This document shows, piece by piece, positions 32,720 to 42,300 of a DNA stretch of 47,969 nucleotides (its first letter is position 1; every line of letters begins with the position of its first letter). This DNA is from Candidatus Altimarinota bacterium (lineage in GTDB: Bacteria > Patescibacteriota > Gracilibacteria > UBA4473): positions 1 through 47,969 of the forward strand of contig JAIPIW010000005.1 in NCBI GenBank assembly GCA_021734525.1. The letters are read 5' to 3'. The notes beneath the pieces were generated by a model. It was not told the DNA's origin and did not search any database. It worked only from the letters and a program-made list of their open reading frames with translations. The translations under genes were made by a program, and so were the position numbers.

Positions 32720-33256
32720 ATGATGCAACGTGTAAGAGGATTTTCTATTATCGAAATTTTAACCACTTTGGTTGTCGCCGCTATTATTGCCTCCATTGCT
32801 GCTCCACAATATGGTCGCATCCGTCAGGAAAATGATTTTAATGATGAAGCTAAAGATATCCTCCATAGCATTTCCAGTGCTCGAGCCAACGCTATTGCCC
32901 ATAAAAAATGTGGTAATGACGAAGCTACTCTTTGGGGAGCAGAAATAGGAATCAACGAGTTTAAATTATTCTGCAATGATGTATTAGAAGTGGAAGCAAC
33001 AACAATTACCACCCTAGGTTCTGTTGTTAGTTATAATGATGATATTGAAGATGTGGGAAATACTTTGCGAATAGTTTTTATCCCAGAAACTTTACAAAGT
33101 AAGGTTATAGACATTGATGGTGAAACCGAAACTCCAAAAGAGAAAGTTAAAATTTCCCTATCTCATATACATGCTGACAACCAAAAAACTATTTGTTTTC
33201 ACAGTATTTCTGGCTTTCCTACTTTAACCACTGGAGACGTTGGCTGTCCTGAATAA
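32720..33256 (+). CDS. Type IV prepilin-like protein
   Basis: A 178-aa protein with a class III (prepilin) signal: short basic leader MMQRVRG, cleavage before F, then FSIIEILTTLVVAAIIASIAAPQYGRI, with Glu at +5. The remainder is a soluble pseudopilin-type domain with two or three Cys. It would be processed by a prepilin peptidase (not in the window) and assembled by a PilB-type ATPase, present at 12570-14201. It is first in a run of three prepilin genes; two tandem ATGs are possible starts. Confidence 0.87.
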   Translation: MMQRVRGFSIIEILTTLVVAAIIASIAAPQYGRIRQENDFNDEAKDILHSISSARANAIAHKKCGNDEATLWGAEIGINEFKLFCNDVLEVEATTITTLGSVVSYNDDIEDVGNTLRIVFIPETLQSKVIDIDGETETPKEKVKISLSHIHADNQKTICFHSISGFPTLTTGDVGCPE

Positions 33257-33257
33257 A

Positions 33258-33893
33258 ATGACAAACAAAACAAAAAATTCCGGTGAAACTCTGATAGAAA
33301 TTTTAGTTTCGACAGTAATTCTTATTACTGTAGTCACCTCTGCTTTTGTTTTTCTTAACCGTGGTGTGGCCACTAATCTCGGTTTAACAAATCGTATTAT
33401 TGCTATAGAAATTGCCCGAGAAGGCCTTGAGGCAGTCCGTAATATCCGTGATACCAACTGGCTCAAATATTCTGGAGATCGTCGGGCCAAATGGCTCTGC
33501 GTTGATGAACAAGGAGAGGACACCTGTAGTGGAATAAATGTCACTGCCATAGATATTCCTGGATTTTATCGCGCTGAATTTTCCGAAGATGACAAGAGAT
33601 ACTACATCGAAGAACCGGATGTCGGAAGCGAACTACTAGATTTAGCTAATAATTCTGCTGGTTACGAAAATTTTCAGTTATTTGAAACCTCTAGTGGACG
33701 ATTAGTGCATGATAATGTCGACAATACCCCCACTATTTTTTATCGTCAGATAGAACTTATTCCGGAAACCAACGCTCTCAATGAAGAAAAGTTAAAAGTT
33801 ATTTCTAGGGTTCAATGGTCAGAAGTAAATACTTATCCTTCTACGGTGTTAGAAACACATCTTTTTGATTTCTATGAACGAGATGCCTACTAA
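33258..33893 (+). CDS. Prepilin-like protein with non-canonical +1 residue
   Basis: A protein of about 211 aa starting MTNKTKNSGETLIEILVSTVILITVV. The expected prepilin site falls after SG, so mature +1 is Glu rather than the usual Phe/Met, with Glu also at +5 (ETLIE). The soluble part contains REGLEAVRNIRDTNW, a motif common in minor pilins of CPR bacteria. ATG at 33258 lies 2 nt after the previous stop; no Shine-Dalgarno is visible, so coupling is likely. It overlaps the next gene by about 11 nt. Confidence 0.8.
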   Translation: MTNKTKNSGETLIEILVSTVILITVVTSAFVFLNRGVATNLGLTNRIIAIEIAREGLEAVRNIRDTNWLKYSGDRRAKWLCVDEQGEDTCSGINVTAIDIPGFYRAEFSEDDKRYYIEEPDVGSELLDLANNSAGYENFQLFETSSGRLVHDNVDNTPTIFYRQIELIPETNALNEEKLKVISRVQWSEVNTYPSTVLETHLFDFYERDAY

Positions 33894-34890
33894 TAAAAAA
33901 CACGGCTTCACTTTACTAGAACTAATTATTGCTTTAGGAATTGCTGCTGTAATAATTACAACTACTTTAGGGATGGTTGGAAGTATTTATTTTTCTCAAA
34001 AAAAATTATTAATCACTCAGGACTTTTTTGCCGAATCTCGTTTCCTAATGGAACGCATGACTCAAATGATCCGAAACAATACTATTGATTACGATCGTTA
34101 TTTTATTGAAGTTGGTCCAGACAATACTGCTTGTCCTGTCTTTGACCCTGATCAAACCCCAACTCAAGAAGCCATTAATAATAACAGTGCAGAAACTCGT
34201 GCTAGTCTTGGCTACCCTAATATCTTTTACTGGGATACTACTGCAAGTGAGGCAGAAGGCTACGATGTGCAGGATAAAAACTTGGGAGGAAAAAGATTAG
34301 ATGACGGAGAAAATGATCTTTGTGTTAAAGCTTGGAATGATGACCCCGTTATTACCCTTTATCTTATCAATAGATCTAGAACTACTAGAATTGCTGTTAG
34401 ACGCAACAATGATGAAGACCAAGAATTAGAAGTACAAAGACAGTTAAGTGCCGACTTAGACAATGACGGTGTTGGAGATGTCTGGGCACCACTAGATGTG
34501 GATGGTAACGGAAATTTTGATGAAGAAGACTTGGAAGTTGTTTGGAATCACGAAGATAGTAACCTCTGCCAGATTCGTGACTACAGTGACAACACCTATG
34601 ACATTTTAGGAGAAAAAACGTCAGAGGATTTTTGTAGTTTGGCTCATAACTGGACTGTTATTTCTCCAGAACAAATAAAAATAGAATCTCTTACTTTTGT
34701 TCCTTCTCCAGACCAAGATCCTTATCTTAGTTTTGCTGTCAATGAAGCCCAAATTCATCCTCATGTTTTTATTCTACTCAAAGCAAAATTACGAGACCCA
34801 GAAAGTTTTGGTATCGAAGAAGATGAAACCCCAACTGTTTCTCTCCAAACCACCGCTTCCTCTCGAACCTTTGGGGATATTAGGAAATAA
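33883..34890 (+). CDS. Prepilin-like protein (large minor pilin)
   Basis: A protein of about 335 aa starting MPTNKKHGFTLLELIIALGIAAVIITTT, a canonical prepilin signal (cleavage after G, Phe +1, Glu +5). The long ectodomain is acidic with Cys residues and a DxDxDG-like stretch (DLDNDGVGDVWAPLDVDGNGNFDEED) that resembles Ca-binding dockerin or TSP3 loops. Such size fits a pilus-tip minor pilin, of the PilW/PilX/GspK kind. It is the last gene of the three-pilin operon, ending 5 nt before the recurrent palindrome. Confidence 0.82.
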   Translation: MPTNKKHGFTLLELIIALGIAAVIITTTLGMVGSIYFSQKKLLITQDFFAESRFLMERMTQMIRNNTIDYDRYFIEVGPDNTACPVFDPDQTPTQEAINNNSAETRASLGYPNIFYWDTTASEAEGYDVQDKNLGGKRLDDGENDLCVKAWNDDPVITLYLINRSRTTRIAVRRNNDEDQELEVQRQLSADLDNDGVGDVWAPLDVDGNGNFDEEDLEVVWNHEDSNLCQIRDYSDNTYDILGEKTSEDFCSLAHNWTVISPEQIKIESLTFVPSPDQDPYLSFAVNEAQIHPHVFILLKAKLRDPESFGIEEDETPTVSLQTTASSRTFGDIRK

Positions 34891-34895
34891 TTTTT

Positions 34896-34913
34896 ATTAT
34901 ATTATAATATAAT
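34896..34913. repeat. Recurrent AT palindrome, copy 5, covering gltX start
   Basis: ATTATATTATAATATAAT, an 18-bp perfect palindrome between the last prepilin stop (34890) and gltX; the gltX ATG begins at 34912 inside it. TATAAT ends only 3 nt before the ATG, too close for the usual spacing, whereas TATTAT (34900-34905) lies 6 nt before it. Confidence 0.85.
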
Positions 34914-36357
34914 GTTTACAGAAGTAGTTGTCCGCATGCCTCCTTCCCCAACTGGAAAATTACATTTGGGAACCGCTCGCACGGCTCTATTTAACTATCT
35001 TTTTGCTAAACACTACAAGGGGCAAATTATTTTCCGTTGGGAAGATACTGACCTAGAAAGATCTAAGAAAGAATTTGAAACCGAAATATTAGATGGTCTT
35101 AAATGGTTAGGCATGGACTTTATAGTTGAGTCTAGTCAGGTTTTTAGACAGTCAGAAAATGCCAAATTACACCACGAATGGTTAGAAAAACTCTGGCAGG
35201 AGAATAAAGTTTTTCCTTGTTTCGTCACCCCAGAAGAAATAGAAGCATTACGGAAAAAAGCTACTTCCTCACATACTAACTTTGTTTTTTGGTCTCCCTA
35301 TCGAGATGAATCAAGAGAAAAACTAGAGGAAAAAATGAAATCTGAAGCTAGCTTTGTTTGGCGGATTAGATCTCCTAAAAATGAAGAAATCGTCTTCGGT
35401 GATTTAATTAGAGGACGGGTCAGCGTTAATTCAGATACTATTGGAGACTTTGTGGTTGCGAGAAGCAACGGATCTGTTTTATACTTACTGGCTAATGTCC
35501 TAGATGACTGGACCCAAAAAGTAACGCATGTCCTCCGCGGAGAAGACCATATCTCCAACACCCCCAAACAAATTCTGCTTTATAAAGCTTTGGGTGCCGC
35601 TGAACCATATTTCGGTCACATCCCTTTAGTCTTAGATAATCAAAAAAGAAAACTATCTAAACGTAATGCTGATCCAGATACCTGCGTGTTAATAAGTGAT
35701 TTTATTAAACAAGGATTTGTGCCAGAGGCAGTAATAAATGGTTTAGCTTTACTGGGATGGAATCCAAAATCCACTGAGGAAATTTTTTCTCTGGCGGATT
35801 TAATTGAGATATTTGACTTACAAAATGTAAATCCGGGAGCGGCACAATATAATTTTGAAAAAATGAAATGGTTTAATACCCACTGGATAAGAAATCTTCC
35901 TTTGGAAAAACTAATAACTCATTTTAATGAATTTTCTGGTGAAAAATTCGACCCTAAAAAAGACACAGTCATGTTTGGATTTATTAGAGAAAAGGTTCGA
36001 AGTCTGGCAGAGATTCCTACTCATTTAGAATATTTAACTAAAAATCCAGGAACAGACCCTGAGAAATTAGTCAGCGAAAAAATGCAGATAGACATTCCTT
36101 TGGCCAAAAAAATACTTACTGATATAGAGAAAATGTTAGCAGGTTTGGACGAAAAAAATTGGCACACAGAAAAAATGCGAGAGCTTTCTACTAAAGAAAT
36201 AGAGCGATTGGGAGTAAAAAATGGTCAGTTTTTTTCTCCTTTCAGAATTGCTTTATCTAATAGAGAAGTTTCTGTCGGCCCTTTGGAAATTGCTGAAATT
36301 CTTGGAAAAAAGGAAACCCTTCAAAGACTTCAAGAAGTAAATCAGAAACTGTCTTAA
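34912..36357 (+). CDS. gltX: Glutamyl-tRNA synthetase (GluRS)
   Basis: A 481-aa class I synthetase charging tRNAGlu (perhaps tRNAGln too, for amidation by GatCAB; not testable here). The signature PSPTGKLHLGTARTALFNYLFAK contains the HIGH motif (HLGT, 18-21). GEDHISNTPKQILLYKALG and KLSKRNAD (KMSKS equivalent, about 247-254) are present, followed by the anticodon-binding domain. The start MFTEVVVRMPPSPTG is the only one that keeps the first strand. It directly overlaps the giant surface protein gene's end region, convergent and 1 nt apart. Confidence 0.95.
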   Translation: MFTEVVVRMPPSPTGKLHLGTARTALFNYLFAKHYKGQIIFRWEDTDLERSKKEFETEILDGLKWLGMDFIVESSQVFRQSENAKLHHEWLEKLWQENKVFPCFVTPEEIEALRKKATSSHTNFVFWSPYRDESREKLEEKMKSEASFVWRIRSPKNEEIVFGDLIRGRVSVNSDTIGDFVVARSNGSVLYLLANVLDDWTQKVTHVLRGEDHISNTPKQILLYKALGAAEPYFGHIPLVLDNQKRKLSKRNADPDTCVLISDFIKQGFVPEAVINGLALLGWNPKSTEEIFSLADLIEIFDLQNVNPGAAQYNFEKMKWFNTHWIRNLPLEKLITHFNEFSGEKFDPKKDTVMFGFIREKVRSLAEIPTHLEYLTKNPGTDPEKLVSEKMQIDIPLAKKILTDIEKMLAGLDEKNWHTEKMRELSTKEIERLGVKNGQFFSPFRIALSNREVSVGPLEIAEILGKKETLQRLQEVNQKLS

Positions 36358-36358
36358 A

Positions 36359-39300
36359 TTACTCTTCTTTGCCTGTCGCTTTAATAACACTTTCTTTAAT
36401 TGTTTTGGTTATGTCTCTCAATATTTTCTTAGTTTCTCCACGACGAATATTTTCTGATTTATCTATAATCTTCATAGGTGCTCTCGTAGAATTTGGATCT
36501 AGGGGATTCCAAGTACTACGTAATGGTCTAGCATACTCAGGTTCCTGAGCTTGTTCATATTTTCTCCAAAGAGCATGTGTTTCTGCTTCTGAAACAGTTT
36601 CTGTTTGTCTTATTCCCAGTCTAGCTTGCTGCTCTACTTCTTTCCCCCGAAGTTTTTCCATAAATTTTTGGAAAGCTGTTCGCGGCGTAACATTGGCCTC
36701 CTTATACTTTAGGGCATTGATAAACCAGGAAGAAAATTCTGCTCTAGTTATTGGTTTTTCATGATAGAAAAATTTTGTGTCCTGAAAGTTTGTGAACCAA
36801 CCAGTCCCTTTGGCCGCCACTAACACCGGAGCAATGGGGTCTTCTTTTAAAACATCTTGAAATGAAGTTTTCCAAGCTTTTTCATTAATATCCAACCCAA
36901 AACTACTCGCTAACACTAGTAAAACATCTTTTCTGGTCGGACTTTTATCGATATCAAAATCAACATCAATAATTCCTTCTTCTAGGGCTGTATAGAATAC
37001 CAAACTCTTTAAGTTGTTTTCCAATGCCACCCCCTTCAGACTAGGAAGCTCTGCTCTTTGTAGGTTAATAATATGATTAATATCAATACAGTTAGCCGCC
37101 ATCACCATTTTAAGAATATCCTCCCAAGAAGCTTTTTGATTTGGTCTAAACTTATTATTACTGTCAGCTTTAATGATTCCATAGGAATTCATTTGGATAA
37201 TATCTTGAGTATAAGCCCCTTTATTTGGAACATCAGAAAAATTTGCCACACTGTCAGAAGCCTTAAGGCAAACTTTTTGTGCATCAGCAGAGTAGAACTC
37301 CTTCCCAGATTTCCCCTGACTTATTGCCCTTCTTTCTGAACCAAAAAGACCGGTAATACGACGAGCAATTTCTGGCTGCTGTTCAAATTCATCTACCCCC
37401 CTTTGTCCAGGAACATACCCAATAAAAACTTCTCGTCCGTAACGATCTTCCCCAGTAATAATTTTACCAGCCTGACCAACATTTATTTCTTCAGCCTGTT
37501 TTATCGCCGCCTCATAACCTTGCTCTGCTATCTTAAGTGATTCTTCTCTAGTCATCCCCGCTCTCCTGAGAGATGCTCCTCCGCTAGAACTTATTTGCAC
37601 TAAACCATCTTCTGTTTGAATTAAATTAGGAGCCTCTATTGCAAATAGGGTTGGAGATATTTTAGGGTCTATATCTGTAATCGTAATAGTTTCTTCATAT
37701 TTAAGATAAGCCTGATGATATGCCTTAAATAAAAAGGTTCTGTTTCTAGGAACGGTAAAAGCATAATCTCCGTTAATATCGGTTACCGTTTGATATTCGT
37801 CCGCTCCATCAATAAGTTTAATGGTAATATTCTGGAGAGGATTTCCAGCGGTGTCTAATACCTGTCCGGAAACGTAAACTCCCCGCGTAACATTAATAAG
37901 TTCTGAAGTCAGTAAATTAGTTTGATCTACTGCTAATAATTGCTGTCCAACAAAAGTGTTGGGGAGTCCGATAGAAACATCACCACTACCATCTGTTGTT
38001 CCCGTGTTTAAAGAAACTAGATTTCCGTTCCGAACATCAAAAACCTGAATTCTAGCACTTGCTTTCCCGCTAATTTCAATATTAATAAACCCTTGTTGAA
38101 AAAGACTATTATCTGAAATATTAGTAAACTTGGGATTTTTTAATGTCCCCGAGGCTACATGAATTGTTATTGTTCCCGTTTTTACTAAGCCTCCGTTATC
38201 ATGAACAAATTCAGCAGTAACATCATGATTGGAACCAGCAACTAAAGTAAGTTCAATAAATACCCTTCCCGAAGCATCACTCACTCCAGTGCCAATTACT
38301 GCTCCTAATGAATTTTTCACTGAAACTGTTTTTCCTACTGGCGCATTTCCCAAAAAGGTAAAGGTGGTATCTGTTTTATTATCTGTAGTAGTTTTAGGGG
38401 CAATAAGAATAACTCGATGATCTACCGAACTACTTGGATCTGTGCCATCTGAAACTTCTGTCCCATCAATAATGGTGTCTCCATCTGAATCATTATTAGC
38501 GGGGTCAGTATTATTTTGGAATTCTTGCAAATTAGTAAGATTATCCGAATCTCCATCAGTGGCAGCATCTGCATCACTATTCTTATCAAGACCGTGTAAA
38601 TCTTCCCACCAATCAAGCATCCCGTCGGAATCTGTATCGGTCGGAATATTCGTAGCTGTCTTTACTGTTTCCGCATTACTCATTCCATCTGTAGAAAAAT
38701 ACTTCACCGTGAATCTTCCCGCAGTTAAATCGTCTTCTGTCAAAACAACACTAGTTCCCGCCGTACTACCAGTGGTTGGAGTAGAGCCATCGGTAGTATA
38801 ATAAGTTTGAGAAATACCAGAACTAACCGTCTGATCACTAGGAGTTAGGGTGATAGTTAATGGAAGAGTAGCCGGATCTGTGGAAGGGGCGTTGTCTATA
38901 GTTACCGGAGCTGTACGATCTACTTTCACCGCTGTAATATCACTTTCGGTACTATTACCAGCATTGTCGGTAACAATGACCTTAAAATTGTATTGTCCGT
39001 CTTGGGCTGTTCCATCAACAAGTCCAGTATCTGTGAAATAATATGTTTGCTCGGTAGTTGTAGTAGAAATCTGCGTAAAATCTACATCATTATCTCCAGC
39101 TAAAGCGCCATCTCCGTTCTGATCAAATTGGACATAGGTCACTACTGAAGCCACTCCCGAGTGAGCATCTGTTCCACTGGGGGTATAAGCTGTCGAATTC
39201 TCACTCGTAAAACCATTCTCATCCATAAGATCTGGATCTAGAGCAAGAGCTGGGGTGGGATTAGTGATATCTATTTTAATCGTGATGTTCTGTGGTGTTT

Positions 39301-42300
39301 CTTCGTTCCCCGCAATGTCTGCAGCATAAAAACTTAAGGTATTAGGGCTTCCTGCTGTACAATCAGTATCAAAAGTAACTCGGTTGTTGTAAGGAGTTAT
39401 TCCAGCCCCATTCTTGTTAAATACAATCTGACTTACTCCAGAATAATAGCCAGTTCCACTATCGCTGGTGTTAGGATTGAAAAGAGTTGTTCCCGAATCT
39501 GTAGCACTAAGAGTTACTGTTACCGAAGTATTGTACCATCCTTCACCATTAGCGGTTCCTGATAAAGATTCTGAAGTTGTAGGTGCCGTCTTATCTGCCA
39601 AGACTCTTAAAATGGAGGAAAAATCCCCTGTGTTTTCTTCCGCATCTTGAGCACGAACTTTGTATTCATAAACTTGCCCGTCAGTTTTGGAAGCACTATC
39701 GGTGTAGGAAGTGGTATCTGCGTCCGCAGTAGTATCCAAAAGACTATCGTCTTTATATACCTGATAAGCACTAGGCTGATAAACATCAGTAGCTACTGTC
39801 CAATCAACTACCACTGAATCATCTGTTGTATAAGGGTCTATGTTTTCCAGAACCGGAGCATGTTCTTCCGTTAAATTAACCTCAAACTGAATGGTATTAG
39901 AGTCCGTGCTAAGCCCGGCTCTATTATTAGCGGCAATCTTATAAATATACTTCTTTTCCCTTTCAGTGTTAGTATCTGTGTAATAGGTATTAACTGTTGT
40001 CCCTAAAGAACGCTCTCCTATTTCTATTTCCCAATTCCAATTTGGGTAAGTAAAAACGTATGCATAATCGGTCCGGTAAATAGTATAATTCTCAATACCA
40101 GATTCTCCATCAGCACTAGCTGTCCAAGAAATATTCTGATTCCCTGGCGGAGAAGGATTGGCATGATCGGCAAGCACAAAACTTGCTGGAGCTGTAGAAT
40201 CCAAAGTTGTTCCAGCACTATATACAAAATTAGATTTATTTCCGACTTCATCAACCGCCCTAACTTTGGCGTAATAAGTTCCTCCCTGTGTTCCAACATA
40301 GGCTTTATAATTGGTTACATAATGATTATGTTCATAAACTACGTTAGAAAAATCTTCATCATCAGCAATATATATTTCGTAGTGATCTATTCCTGATCCT
40401 CCATTATCAGAAAAACCACTCCAAGAAAAGTTTGTACTTAAACTTGGTTGGTAATCCCCTCCGTTAGACACCGTTCCCACGGAAGGATTACTAGTGTCGA
40501 TGGTAGTAGATATTTCTTCCTCTGAAAAACTTGTTTCCGTCCCGCTGGCATCGCGCAACTTAACTCGGAAGTAATAAATCTGTCCGTTAGTTAAATTTTG
40601 GAAATTGTGAGAAGTTTCGGAAATCCAACCAGAATTTTGGACATTGGCGGTAAAATCAGAAGATGTAGATAATTCCGCATAAAATTGCGCACTAGGAACA
40701 TTAGAAACCCAAGAAAAGGTCAGCTGATTACTCCCAGTATAACTATCTAAGGCATTAGGAGTTGGCGCTCCCGCGGCAATAGCCTCAACATTGAGTTGAG
40801 TTTGTTCTGAATCAATCGTAGAAGCATTGGTCTGGATATATGCTCGAGCATAAATAGTTTGACTACCGGTTTCCATGGTAGTGGCATCTGTTTGCCAAGT
40901 CCCATTAGACCAACTTCCATCTTCTTGCTCTACTCCTTGTCCAACATCTGCATAAACAAATGGCTCATTCTCTCCTAGAACAAAGAGTCCAACTCTAGTT
41001 GGAACCTGTTGAGCATTGGGCAGGGTTTTAAATAGTCCATCTCCCGTCCCCGTAAAGGTATAGTCAAAACTGTCTTCTGAAACTCTATCAATTGAGGTAA
41101 TTATAGGGGTAGCAATAGCAGTTCCTTGATCATTATCATCATCATTATCTAGTCCATCACCATCGAAATCATCGCTACTAGACTGATTAAGGTAAAAAAT
41201 TCTATTGCCAGAAACAATATCTGACGCATTAGCTCCAATGAAGGCTTTGGCAAAAATAGTATGTCCTCCTTCATCCATGGTCGCCGAACACGTCCAACTC
41301 CCAAGATGGGTAACTGCCATATTAGAAACATCTGTACTAGAAACTACCTGTGTAGTTACTCCGGTAGTGGTATTTAATTTTGTAACTCCATCGTTGGTAG
41401 AGATGTAAGCAGAATTACGTAGAGAGTGTTGATCTACATCTGTAACAGAACTAGCCGTCCCAGCAAGCGTAACTGCGGTATCTACCGTAAACCAATTAGA
41501 AGTTAAACTATAATAAGCTGCAATTTGTTCACTAGTTAGGGCGTTATCAGAAATAAAAGGTAGGGCAACATTACCAGCAAAATATTCATCTTCGTAACCA
41601 TAACCAATACGTAAATCCTCTACAGCACTTACTATGTTCCCAGTGTGAGGATTCACTTCTTCCAAAACTCCATTACGGTAAATTCTAACATTAGAACCAT
41701 CGTAAGTTCCGACAATGAATTCCCAAGTATCTGTTACGGGAGTTGTTTGGACAGATGCCGCTTTGAATCCACTGGCTGTTTGTACTCCAAAAAAGTAGGG
41801 ATCAAAGGCGAGAGGGTAATCAAAGAATTCATCTCCCGCAGATAAAAAGTAACTTCTCGTGTCCCTGGAAGTACCATGAGATAAGATCTGCGCATAGGCG
41901 CCACTGCCCCCAGTAGAGGCTCTCTTAATCCACATTCCGACAGTAAGCTCACTTCCGGTAATATTAAAATCTGTACTACTGGAACTTAAATAATTAGAAG
42001 TTCCGTTGAAAGTAAACTGTTGCGTATCTGTTCCCGAAACAGCCTCTGATATTGTTACTGAATTATTATTTGTTAAATCGTTACCAGAAAGGCTTCTATC
42101 GGTGACGGAATCAAACCAGTATCCTTTTTCATCCAAAGTGAAAGCTGGGGTGGCATAGTCCTTAGTGCGGTGAATATAGGAATAAGCAGAAGTTCCTCCG
42201 GCTGCTAATGTAGTAATTTCGTCTTGAGTTAGAATTCGATTGTAAATTTTGACATCGGAAATAGAGCCATCAAAAGTAAAATTCTCATTATTACTACGGT